Shown here piece after piece: positions 7,018-14,836 of a stretch of 64,000 bases of DNA. The notes below the pieces were generated by a model. That model ran no database searches, was not told the DNA's origin, and saw nothing but the letters and a program-made list of their open reading frames with translations. The translations under genes and the position numbers were made by a program. The stretch's first letter is position 1; every line of letters begins with the position of its first letter. The stretch lies in NCBI GenBank assembly GCA_963763885.1, contig CAVXQD010000007.1, positions 124,001 through 188,000 of the forward strand, given 5' to 3'. The DNA comes from JANNBN01 sp963763885. GTDB lineage: Bacteria; Actinomycetota; Acidimicrobiia; Acidimicrobiales; JANYDT01.

Positions 7018-7497
7018 CTAGAGGAACTGTTGCAGGTCCTTCTCGATGTCTTCTGGCGTGACGGTTGGTTCGTAGCGTCGGAGCACCGAACCATCGCGGC
7101 CAACGAGGAACTTGGTGAAGTTCCACACCACTTCTGGCGTGCCATCTTCTTTTGGCTTCTCAGCCGTAAGGAACCGGTACAGATCGCAGGCGGCTTCGCC
7201 GTTGACTTCTACCTTGGAGAACAGCGGGAACGTCACGCCGTAGTTGGTAGTGGCGAACTCGAGAATTTCTTCGTCGGTGCCTGGTTCCTGTGCCCCGAAC
7301 TGGTTGCAGGGGAAACCGAGAACGGCGAAACCCTTGTCAGCAGTGGTGTCATGAAGCGTACGCAGACCTGCGTACTGAGGGGTAAGCCCTCAACGGCTCG
7401 CGACGTTTACCACCAGACACATGGTGTCTGCGAAGCGCTGAAACGAGACCTGCTCGCCGGTGATGGATGTCATGGTTAGATCGTGAAAAGTCGACAT
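7018..7497 (-). CDS. Glutathione peroxidase, probable selenoprotein (in-frame UGA = Sec36)
   Basis: The frame from ATG 7497 to TAG 7018 encodes 159 residues of an ordinary GPx/BtuE protein, interrupted only by one TGA at 7392-7390. The context VVNVASR-U-GLTPQYAGL puts that TGA exactly at the catalytic Sec/Cys of the family. The other tetrad residues are present: Gln in FPCNQFG, and Trp and Asn in VVWNFTKF. Fourteen bases after the TGA comes GTACGCAGGTCTGCGTAC, a perfect 8-bp hairpin whose GCAGGTCTGC apex is the one I remember from the Escherichia coli fdhF SECIS. Length, start (MSTFHDLTMTSITGE) and end are all normal for the family. The role is reduction of peroxides with thiol. If no Sec machinery exists in the genome it would be a pseudogene. 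Confidence 0.88.
7358..7375 (-). promoter_or_regulatory. Bacterial SECIS-like hairpin in gpx
   Basis: Read on the minus strand, GTACGCAG-GT-CTGCGTAC forms a perfect 8-bp stem beginning 14 bases after the in-frame TGA. Between them GGGCTTACCCCTCA, with the TGA, can also pair (TGAGGG with CCCTCA). Bacterial SelB-binding hairpins lie within the coding sequence just after the UGA and expose a GU in the apical loop, as here. The loop GGU lies about 21 bases after the UGA, against 18 in fdhF as I recall it. Confidence 0.75.
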
Positions 7498-7567
7498 GGC
7501 TACGAACGTAGCCGGGCGAGAGGCGCAACAACGCAACGCAACGTTTCGGCCTGCGCGACCATGGTGG

Positions 7568-8500
7568 ATGGTCCAAACGCGTCGCTTTCGTTTCGCAGTG
7601 CAACCACTCTCGAAGTCGGTCAACATTTTGCAGAATCACGACGAGCTGGTTCGGGTCGCTCGAATCACCGAAGACCTTGGTTATGAGGAGCTGTACATCC
7701 CGGACCATTTCGGTTCGGTCGACCCGTTTATCCCGGCGTGTGTCGCAGCTGAGGCTACGTCAACGTTGCGCGTCGGCACGCTGGTGCTCAACAACGAGTT
7801 CCATCATCCGGCGATGCTTGCGCGTACCGCAGCCACCCTCGACAAGTTGTCCGGAGGGAGGTTCGTGCTGGGTTGTGGGACGGGGTACGCCGCAAATGAG
7901 CACGACGCCACTGGCATAGAACTCCGCGCACCGAAAGACCGAGTCACTCGGTTCGGTGAATGCATGGCTGCCATCCGCTTGCTGCTTGATGAAGGCGCTG
8001 CGCACGTCGAGGGTGAACACGTAACCATGCATATCGATCGGCTTGGGGTCCGGCCGTCGCAGGCGCGGGTCCCACTGCTTATCGGCGGGCATGGTCGGCG
8101 TGTCGTTTCAATCGCGGGTCAGCATTGCGACATCTACCAGTTCACCGGTTTGGAACACGGTCCTCGAGGCGAGATCCAGCCAAACGGTTTCGACATGGCC
8201 TCGCTCGCCCAACGGGCAACGTGGCTGGCCGAGGCCGCTGGGGACCGGATAGACCACATCGAACGATCGTCACTTGTCCAAGCTGCAGAAATCGGACCCT
8301 CCATCGACTACCACCACACTGCGCAGGAGTTCGAGCTAGAGGTGGAGACCGTCTTGGAGAGCCCGTTCATTCTCCAAGGGTCCCAAGCTCAGATCGCCGA
8401 GAAACTCCACCGCTGCCGCGAAGAGTTGGGCATCAGCCACATCGTCGTGCGTGACGCCGAAGCGTTCGCCCCAATCGTGGCCCAACTCGCCGGCTGCTGA
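7568..8500 (+). CDS. F420-dependent LLM-class oxidoreductase
   Basis: A 310-residue luciferase-like TIM-barrel protein. Family features are RFRFAVQPL at the first strand, LGYEELYIPDHFG, the segment TSTLRVGTLVLNNEFHHPAMLARTAA, and SGGRFVLGCGTGYAANEHDATG. They resemble the MSMEG_2516-type subfamily of F420-dependent enzymes. The substrate is unknown. The frame is open upstream to 7496, but that start would overlap gpx. The ATG at 7568 begins the conserved sequence, though no strong ribosome-binding site is seen. The gene is divergent from the peroxidase, with about 70 bases between the starts. Confidence 0.85.
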   Translation: MVQTRRFRFAVQPLSKSVNILQNHDELVRVARITEDLGYEELYIPDHFGSVDPFIPACVAAEATSTLRVGTLVLNNEFHHPAMLARTAATLDKLSGGRFVLGCGTGYAANEHDATGIELRAPKDRVTRFGECMAAIRLLLDEGAAHVEGEHVTMHIDRLGVRPSQARVPLLIGGHGRRVVSIAGQHCDIYQFTGLEHGPRGEIQPNGFDMASLAQRATWLAEAAGDRIDHIERSSLVQAAEIGPSIDYHHTAQEFELEVETVLESPFILQGSQAQIAEKLHRCREELGISHIVVRDAEAFAPIVAQLAGC

Positions 8501-8526
8501 ATGAGACGCTAAGGCACACCAGGACG

Positions 8527-8579
8527 CGATATCTGAGTTCGCTGGAGGATTCTGGCCTCCAGCGTTCTCAGCGATATCG
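8527..8579. repeat. Long imperfect inverted repeat downstream of LLM gene
   Basis: The arms CGATATC-TGAG-CGCTGGAGG and CCTCCAGCG-CTCA-GATATCG pair around a seven-base loop, with one small bulge and a mismatched TT. The inner 9-bp stem is perfect. It lies 26 bases after the oxidoreductase stop and has no T-run, so it may be a factor-assisted terminator or an RNA-stabilising hairpin. The rest of 8501-8763 holds nothing else I recognise; its right half is GT-rich on the plus strand. Confidence 0.5.
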
Positions 8580-8763
8580 CCGACGAGCAGCCTTCAGCCA
8601 TCTCGTTCGATAATTTACCCACCAACCAAGCCCCTGTATCTCGACCCCTCCTGAGCTAGTTCGGTACAGCTGCGGGTGGTTGTGTGTGTTTGGGTTTGTG
8701 GGGTGTTGTGGCTGGTTGTGGGCTTGTTTGACGGGAAAGAATCTTGAAGAATCTGGTCGTTTC

Positions 8764-8777
8764 CGAACATACGTTCG
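8764..8777 (+). promoter_or_regulatory. LexA (SOS) box
   Basis: CGAACATACGTTCG is a perfect match to the actinobacterial/Bacillus LexA operator pattern CGAAC-N4-GTTCG. It lies 24 bases before the GTG of the HNH gene. From memory, mycobacterial 13E12-repeat genes are also LexA-regulated. Confidence 0.8.
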
Positions 8778-8800
8778 TAGTGGTGTGTTAGGGTGTTGTT

Positions 8801-10006
8801 GTGGACGCGGCGTTGGCGGACATACGGGCTGGGGTGGCGGAAGGGTTCGCCAAGTTGATGGTCCACGTCACTGAACAGCCGTTGTCTCCCGACGATGTTC
8901 TTGCGGTGCGCCGGTTGGTTGAGACTGCCGAGTCTGTATGTACGCGTGCTGTTTCGAAGGTGTCTGAAACAACCAGTTTTCGGGATCTTGGGTTTCGGGA
9001 TGTGAGCGCGTGGTTGGCTGCCAGGTCGGGCGCACGCCGGACTGAAGGACATGTCCGGTGTGCCCAGGAGAAGCTGCTCGCAGATTTCGAGCTTGTTCGT
9101 GAAGCGGCCGCGGATGGGAAGTTCAGTCAGACTCATTTGCGGTGTTTGGCGGGTGCGGTCACTGCGAAACGGTTCGAGCTAGCAAAGCGTGACGAGCAGG
9201 TTTTTGTGAACGCGGCTGCGATGTTGGACGCTTCGTTGTTTGCTCAGTTGGTGCAACGGTGGGTGTCGTTAGCTGACGACGAACTGTGTGACCCTGCCCA
9301 ACCTGGTCGCGGTGACGATTCAGCTGGTCGACGGTTGCAGTTGACCCGCCTGTTTAATGGGATGTACCGGTTGAATGGTGTGCTGGACCCAGTCGCTGGT
9401 GAAATTGTTGAATCGGCGTTAGCTGCGGGTATGCCAAAACCGGGACCGGATGAAACCCGGACTCCGGGGCAACGTCGTGCGGACGCGTTGACCGATGTTT
9501 GCCAAACATTTCTTGCGAACACTGACCGGCCCTTTGTTGGGAATGAACGTCCGAATGTGAACGTCGTGTTCCACGCAGCGGATGGTTCAGCTCACACCAC
9601 GGGAGGTTGGTTCCTACGGAACTGGCAACTCTCCCAAATCTTGTGTGACGCGACCGTCACTGCGGCTGCTGCGACGATGAATGGTGTCGTGTTCGACGTG
9701 GGCACCCCGACGAGTGCAATCCCGGCAAGGAACCGGAAAGCGGTGATGATCCGGGACAGGGGGTGCCGGTTCGGTGGTTGTTCCCAACCCGCACGATGGT
9801 GTGAGGTGCATCACATCCGGGAACGAGAACATGGTGGGACACACGAGTTGCCGAATCTGGTTGCTTTGTGTACATACCATCACCGTGAAGTACATCGCAA
9901 AGGCATCAAGCTCACCTGGGAAGACGCCACCCTGGTCGGGACGTTCCCGAACGGTGTGATGGTCCACGGGCCACCACACCCCAACACCCTCCCAGCCCTC
10001 TTCTAA
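8801..10006 (+). CDS. DUF222/HNH endonuclease protein (13E12 repeat family)
   Basis: A 401-residue protein. The N-terminal two thirds (about 15-290) is the helical DUF222 domain. The C-terminus is an HNH nuclease domain with RDRGCRFGGCSQPARWCEVH, then HIREREHGGTHELPNLVALC and TYHHREVH, so it has both the paired Cys and the His-Asn-His residues expected for metal-dependent cleavage. The family is multicopy in actinobacteria (13E12 in mycobacteria). The GTG start at 8801 is preceded by a LexA box at 8764, so expression should rise after DNA damage. Its biological target is unknown. Confidence 0.9.
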   Translation: MDAALADIRAGVAEGFAKLMVHVTEQPLSPDDVLAVRRLVETAESVCTRAVSKVSETTSFRDLGFRDVSAWLAARSGARRTEGHVRCAQEKLLADFELVREAAADGKFSQTHLRCLAGAVTAKRFELAKRDEQVFVNAAAMLDASLFAQLVQRWVSLADDELCDPAQPGRGDDSAGRRLQLTRLFNGMYRLNGVLDPVAGEIVESALAAGMPKPGPDETRTPGQRRADALTDVCQTFLANTDRPFVGNERPNVNVVFHAADGSAHTTGGWFLRNWQLSQILCDATVTAAAATMNGVVFDVGTPTSAIPARNRKAVMIRDRGCRFGGCSQPARWCEVHHIREREHGGTHELPNLVALCTYHHREVHRKGIKLTWEDATLVGTFPNGVMVHGPPHPNTLPALF

Positions 10007-10011
10007 GCAAA

Positions 10012-10028
10012 CCCCGAATCGGTCGGGG
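10012..10028. terminator. Hairpin between convergent HNH and surface-protein genes
   Basis: CCCCGA-ATCGG-TCGGGG forms a 6-bp GC-rich stem five bases after the HNH gene stop. It is followed by GAGGCGG rather than T residues, so it is a weak or factor-dependent terminator candidate. Confidence 0.4.
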
Positions 10029-10089
10029 AGGCGGAATCAACGCGTCCCGACACGAGGCGCGTCCAGGCAAAGGTGATGCTGCAGGTCGG

Positions 10090-12522
10090 TTAGACCTTGC
10101 GGCGGCGACGGCCGGCAAGCACCAAACAGCAGCCTGCGGCCAACACCGAAACGGCTCGAACGCCGAGTTCAGTCGTCGCGGCACCGGTCAGTGCGAGCTC
10201 GGAGGTCACCTCGGCCGGTGTGGACACCGTGATCGGTAACGAGATGACTTGTTCGTTCCCTGACCGGTTGCGGCCAATCACGACCAGGTGATGGTCGCCA
10301 ACCGTTCCGGCAGGTATCTGTACCGTGACCCGGAAACTGCCGGTCTCATCGACCCTCACGGTAGCCAGATGGATCGGGGTCGACTGGAACTCGATCCGAG
10401 CAGAGCTTGCAACCTCGAACTCAGAACCGATGACTTCGACTGCTTCCCCGGCTTCAACCCCGTCGGCCGCTGCAGGAGCGCTAAACACCGGAGCTGGCAT
10501 GTCAGGTGCCCCACCAGACCCCAGTTCGGACGAAACCGCCACCGTGGTGCTCGGCTGCACCGCTGACTGGGCCGTGGTCGGCGACGCCAAGGTCGTGGTG
10601 GTCAGCTCCGCCGCAGTTGTGGGCGACCCATCCACAAGCGGGGATCCGACGATTGGTGTTGCGCTTGTCGGAGCCGAAGAAGGAGTCGAGGGAGCGGGCA
10701 TCGACGTTGACGACGTTGATGACGAGGTACTCGTCGGTGCCTGAGTCGTCGGCGTAGATGTAGAGCTCGATGTGGTTGGATCGGTAACGACGACCGTCGT
10801 CGGAACCGGGGTCGAAGTGGATGTGCTCGAGCTGGTCGTCGGAGCGATCGTGGTGGAGGTGGTCGTCGAGGACGTAGATGACGTAGTCGACGTCGTTGGC
10901 TCAATCGTGGTCGTTGTGGTCGTCGTTGTTGACGGTTCAGTCGTAGTCGTGGTCGACGTGGTCGTTGGCTCGATCGTGGTAGTCGTGGTGGTCGATGTCG
11001 TGGTTGTGGAACTTGTGGTGGTCGGAGGGATTACGCCGGAAACGCTGACGCCGTTACCCGTGAGATCAGCAATAACCACCGCTGGGTTAGCGCCGGCCGA
11101 CCAGTCCTCTGCCGCTGCCAAGTTGTACGTCGTGCCACCGGTAGATGACGTTCCGTTCTTGTCGAGCAGCAAATTGACGGCGGCCCGGTCGGCAAGGCCC
11201 AGGTTCAAGGCGAACGACGAGGAGGAATAGCGCTCGACACTCGGAGTAGCCGACAACGTGCGGGTCGCGCCGCTCTGCCCCGTGATCGTGAATTTCGATG
11301 CGTCGATGTCATTCGCGGCACCCGCCCGCGATGGGATACCGAAGCCCGACACGCTCAGCACCCCGGTGCCGCTGTCATAGGTGGCATAGGTAACGCGCGG
11401 GTCGTTTACCCTGTTCACAGTCAAGGCAATCGTCGTACTCGCAGGTGCGGAACCGACGGTGGTATTCCAGCCTGCTGCCACGGCCAGGTTGTAGGTGGTG
11501 CCCCCAGTAGAGCTGCTTCCGGTTTTGTTCAAAATGCCCGAGAGAGCCTCCCAGTCATCGAAGTTCACATTGACGGAGCCCTGATTGCCGTACACATACA
11601 TCGTTGAGTTCGGGGTTGAGAGGGTGTGCGACCCGCTGCCCTCGCCGGTCAGCGTGAATTTCGACCACGCGATGGTGTGAGCTGAGGACAATCCGGTCCC
11701 CGTGATCGTCAACTCGGTGTTCCAAGCGTCGTAGGAAGCGGACGTGATGGTCGGTGCGGGCGCCCCAAGGGTGAACTGCGTTCCTAGTGCAGTCGCGACG
11801 CTGCCGGTGCCGGTGTCGTCACCGGACCAGTTGGACACGTTCATGAAGCGGGCTAACCAGCCCGCACGGTCTGTCTGGGTTGACGGTCCCGAGTAGAACA
11901 CGTTGTCCTGTTGACTTGCGCCGCCTGGGAGGCCGATGGCGTTGACACCATTGGTCAAGGCGTTCTGGCTGCCCGTTCCGTTGGGCAGCATCGAGTCGCG
12001 AAGCGACGCCACGATGCCCGTGTTCCAGTTGGTTGCGTCGACGGTTCCTGAACTGTTGTTCGACCCGCTGAGGAAGTATGGGCTCGCACCGAAGTCTTGA
12101 AACACAAAAACCTGGTCACCTGCGAGGTTGATCGGGTCCGTCACGGTGTAGCCAAAAAGGTCGGCCAGGTCACCGCTGAGGTCTGCACTTGTGCTGAGGT
12201 TCGTCAGGGCCGGAACCGATACCGACGACGGAAAGGTAAAACGCAGCAGCGTTCCCTTTGGGATTGGGGCTGAGACTGACCACTGCGTCACACCATCTCC
12301 AGTAAGCGAGGAGGTAAAGGCATTGGTGCCGGCGTCCCACCCAAGATCGGTGATGTACAGATCTGTATAGGCCGGCAGATCGTCGAGGACTGCGAGTGTC
12401 GCTGTGTTGTCCACCGCATTGAGGCCAACCACCACAACAGCTCCGACGCTGACCGAATTGGCCGACGCGGGTTCCGCCGCCTGGAACGTAAAGCCGGCCA
12501 CGAGTAACAGGAGGCCCCGCAA
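10090..12522 (-). CDS. Large secreted Thr-rich protein with LALTG sorting-like signal
   Basis: An 810-residue exported protein. The start is a TTG followed by a hydrophobic signal sequence ending near EPASANS. Then come a lamin-tail-like domain (about 25-250, GLNAVDNTATLAVLDD, DLYITDLGW), two related repeats of about 120 residues (each with ITSASYD or VTYATYD, SKFT, and KxGxSSTGGTTYNLA), and about 170 residues of nearly pure Thr/Ser/Pro. An IPT-like domain (about 690-770) and LALTG, a hydrophobic segment and RRRRKV complete it. The end resembles a class E sortase substrate. An in-frame stop just upstream leaves TTG 12522 as the only start, without a good ribosome-binding site, so the N-terminus may be imperfect. 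Confidence 0.82.
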   Translation of the reverse strand: MRGLLLLVAGFTFQAAEPASANSVSVGAVVVVGLNAVDNTATLAVLDDLPAYTDLYITDLGWDAGTNAFTSSLTGDGVTQWSVSAPIPKGTLLRFTFPSSVSVPALTNLSTSADLSGDLADLFGYTVTDPINLAGDQVFVFQDFGASPYFLSGSNNSSGTVDATNWNTGIVASLRDSMLPNGTGSQNALTNGVNAIGLPGGASQQDNVFYSGPSTQTDRAGWLARFMNVSNWSGDDTGTGSVATALGTQFTLGAPAPTITSASYDAWNTELTITGTGLSSAHTIAWSKFTLTGEGSGSHTLSTPNSTMYVYGNQGSVNVNFDDWEALSGILNKTGSSSTGGTTYNLAVAAGWNTTVGSAPASTTIALTVNRVNDPRVTYATYDSGTGVLSVSGFGIPSRAGAANDIDASKFTITGQSGATRTLSATPSVERYSSSSFALNLGLADRAAVNLLLDKNGTSSTGGTTYNLAAAEDWSAGANPAVVIADLTGNGVSVSGVIPPTTTSSTTTTSTTTTTTIEPTTTSTTTTTEPSTTTTTTTTIEPTTSTTSSTSSTTTSTTIAPTTSSSTSTSTPVPTTVVVTDPTTSSSTSTPTTQAPTSTSSSTSSTSMPAPSTPSSAPTSATPIVGSPLVDGSPTTAAELTTTTLASPTTAQSAVQPSTTVAVSSELGSGGAPDMPAPVFSAPAAADGVEAGEAVEVIGSEFEVASSARIEFQSTPIHLATVRVDETGSFRVTVQIPAGTVGDHHLVVIGRNRSGNEQVISLPITVSTPAEVTSELALTGAATTELGVRAVSVLAAGCCLVLAGRRRRKV

Positions 12523-12659
12523 AGGGCAACCATTCGCCTAGAGAAGTCGGCTGCTCGGGAGCGAAGGCTGGAGTCGCTAGGAACCCCACGCAAGCCACGA
12601 ATGCGCTGGTACACACTGATCTGCTGCGTGCTCCGGCGTCGGTTTCGTAGGGTCTGTGG

Positions 12660-12680
12660 GATCTTCACCCACTGAAGATC
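12660..12680. terminator. Hairpin after sugar ABC operon
   Basis: GATCTTC-ACCCACT-GAAGATC forms a 7-bp stem 44 bases beyond the stop of the ABC ATPase gene and upstream of the surface-protein gene. No T-run follows, so it is only a candidate terminator for the sugar transporter operon. Confidence 0.35.
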
Positions 12681-12723
12681 GACCGCTGACTCAGGTACCT
12701 TGAATCAGCGAGGTATTCGCTGA

Positions 12724-13515
12724 CTACTCGGCCACCTTGGCACCGGTCATGATGGCGACAGCGTCGCTCATGGTGATGGCCTTCGGATCAACCACGGCCA
12801 CCCGGCGACCGAGCCGCTGGATATGGATACGGTCAGCCACTTCAAACACGTGCGGCATGTTGTGGCTGATGAGGATGACCGGCATCCCCTTGGAGCGAAG
12901 GTCACGGATCATCTGCAGCACCTGCCCGGACTCCTTGACGCCAAGCGCAGCTGTGGGTTCGTCGAGGATGATCACCTTGCTGCCGAACGCAGCAGCGCGT
13001 GCCACGCTGACGGCCTGACGCTGACCACCTGACAGTGTTTCCACCGCCTGCGTGATGTCCTGCAGGGTTCCAATGCCAAGTTCATCAAGAGCCGCCTTGG
13101 CGTCGCGACGCATGCCGGGCTTGTCCAGCATCCGGAACACGGTGCCAAGTGGACCCGAGCGGCGCCGCTCTCTGCCAAGAAACACGTTGGTGGCGATATC
13201 CAAAGCCGGTGCTACTGCAAGGCTCTGATACACCGTCTCGATGCCAGCGGAACGAGCGTCCTGTGGCCCCTTGAAGTGAACCCGGTTGCCGTCTAGCTCG
13301 ACGTGGCCCTCGTCTGGAACCATGGCGCCAGAGAGACACTTGATGAGCGACGATTTACCGGCGCCGTTGTCACCGATGACAGCGAGCACCTCGCCAGGAA
13401 ACAGCTCGAAGTCCGACCCGTTGAGAGCAGTCACGCGGCCGAAGCGTTTGACAATGTTCGTCCCCGACAGAATCGGATTTCCGGCTGGACGAGGTGCGGC
13501 GTACGTGTTGCTCAT
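12724..13515 (-). CDS. Sugar ABC transporter ATP-binding protein (FrcA-like)
   Basis: A 263-residue ATPase with Walker A GDNGAGKSS (about 50), Q-loop ETVYQSL, signature LSGGQRQAV and Walker B VIILDEPTAAL. The switch His is in LISHNMPH. A single ATPase domain of this size fits the fructose-type FrcA subfamily rather than the double-domain RbsA/XylG. The ATG at 13515 overlaps the permease stop as ATGA, so the two are translationally coupled. It energises uptake with the permease at 13512-14594 and the binding protein at 14837-16042. Confidence 0.92.
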   Translation of the reverse strand: MSNTYAAPRPAGNPILSGTNIVKRFGRVTALNGSDFELFPGEVLAVIGDNGAGKSSLIKCLSGAMVPDEGHVELDGNRVHFKGPQDARSAGIETVYQSLAVAPALDIATNVFLGRERRRSGPLGTVFRMLDKPGMRRDAKAALDELGIGTLQDITQAVETLSGGQRQAVSVARAAAFGSKVIILDEPTAALGVKESGQVLQMIRDLRSKGMPVILISHNMPHVFEVADRIHIQRLGRRVAVVDPKAITMSDAVAIMTGAKVAE

Positions 13516-14594
13516 TTGGCGACCTTTCGGATCCACTGGTCAAGGGCTACGGCGATGAGGATGAGCGAACCAATGGCAAACGTCTGCCAATAAGCGCTAA
13601 CGCCCGAAAGCGTGAGGCCCAGCCGGAACACGGACACCACGAGGGCTCCAATGAGGGTTCCCGAGAATCTTCCCCGACCGCCGAACAGGCTGGTGCCGCC
13701 GATCACGACGGCTGTGATTGTGTCCAGGTTGATCTGACCGTCACCAGCGTTGCTGCTGGCCGACAGCGATCGACCAAGTTGGATCCATGCACCGAACGCA
13801 TAAAGAGCGCCGGCGACCATATACACACTTACGAGTACCCGGTTCACATTGATACCGGCGAGACGTGCGGCTTCGAGATCATCACCAGTCGAGAGGACGT
13901 GCGAACCCCACGCAGTGTTGTTCAGTACGTACGTAAACGCGATGTACATCAAAAACACCAAGATCACTCCGACAGTGATGGTGAAGCCAGTCCGTCGCGC
14001 CCCGAAGGTGATCTCCTTCCCGGTCCACAACAGCAACCCGTCGTACGCCTTGGTTGCCGGATTGTCGCCCAATTCGGTCTTCCCGATCGTCCGAGCCTGG
14101 GAATAGGTAAGACCTAACGACTGGAAGATGTAAAACGTGCCGAGTGTGGTGATGAACGGAGGGAGTCCTATCTTCGTGATCAGGAACCCATGGAAGGCAC
14201 CAAGCGTGAGGCCGACCACAAGACCGATCAGAAGTGCAATTACCGGAGGCACACCCCATTCGCTAAAGACCTTTGCAACAACTAGGTGGGTCAGTACCAT
14301 TCCGGTTCCGACGGCGAGATCCACGCCTGCAGTGATGACGATAAGGGTCTGGCCGACAGCGAGTGCAGCCAAGACAGCGGTCTGCTGCAGGATGATGCCC
14401 AGCGTGGGCGCCTTGATCAGTTTGCCGTCGCTGAAGAAGGCGAACACGATCGTGGCGACGAGCAATACAGCCGCCGGGCTAATCGTTGGATAGCGATGCA
14501 GCAGGCGCTGGATTGAAGCGAAGGTACCGGTGCGGTGACCAAATGGGTCAGGCACTACAGGTGCGTCGGAAACGTCGGACACGGCGTCAGACAT
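13512..14594 (-). CDS. Sugar ABC transporter permease (FrcC/RbsC-like)
   Basis: A 360-residue integral membrane protein of the BPD_transp_2 (RbsC) family with about nine to ten hydrophobic segments. Typical sequences are VGQTLIVITAGVDLAVGTGM, the loop ITKIGLPPFITTLGTFYIFQ, and ITAVVIGGTSLFGGRGRFSG near the end. The frame is open further upstream, but the ATG at 14594 follows AAGGA at good spacing and begins a typical hydrophilic N-terminus. A strong hairpin separates it from the upstream binding-protein gene. Confidence 0.92.
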   Translation of the reverse strand: MSDAVSDVSDAPVVPDPFGHRTGTFASIQRLLHRYPTISPAAVLLVATIVFAFFSDGKLIKAPTLGIILQQTAVLAALAVGQTLIVITAGVDLAVGTGMVLTHLVVAKVFSEWGVPPVIALLIGLVVGLTLGAFHGFLITKIGLPPFITTLGTFYIFQSLGLTYSQARTIGKTELGDNPATKAYDGLLLWTGKEITFGARRTGFTITVGVILVFLMYIAFTYVLNNTAWGSHVLSTGDDLEAARLAGINVNRVLVSVYMVAGALYAFGAWIQLGRSLSASSNAGDGQINLDTITAVVIGGTSLFGGRGRFSGTLIGALVVSVFRLGLTLSGVSAYWQTFAIGSLILIAVALDQWIRKVAK

Positions 14595-14745
14595 GGTTGT
14601 CCTTGTGGCGAGGCAGAGGTGGTGGGTAGGGCACGTGCGAGTTGCGGGTACTTCTTGAGATGCAGGCACCGCTGATGGTCCAAACAGTGTCGCAGGACCA
14701 AGCGTGGTGACGACCGTCACGTCAGCCAGTGAAGCACAGAAATGC

Positions 14746-14775
14746 AAAAGGGGCGGGCCGTTTCCAGCCCGCCCC
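14746..14775 (-). terminator. Intrinsic terminator between binding protein and permease genes
   Basis: On the minus strand GGGGCGGGC-TGGAAAC-GGCCCGCCCC forms a 9-bp GC stem followed by TTTT. It lies 62 bases after the binding-protein stop and before the permease. It probably ends most transcripts and leaves the binding protein in excess, a common arrangement in sugar ABC operons. Confidence 0.75.
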
Positions 14776-14836
14776 TCACTGCGTGTTGACCGTCAAGCGC
14801 CGGAGACCATCGGCACTTGGCAGTCGACTACTGGGA

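Noticed and set aside
7018..7236. A separate short gene for the C-terminal 72 residues of glutathione peroxidase
   Set aside because: The upstream sequence continues in the same frame through the TGA with full family similarity, so it is one gene read through a Sec codon.
10851..11030. A plus-strand Val-rich protein at the Thr-repeat region
   Set aside because: It is the complement of the Thr codons in the large surface-protein gene.
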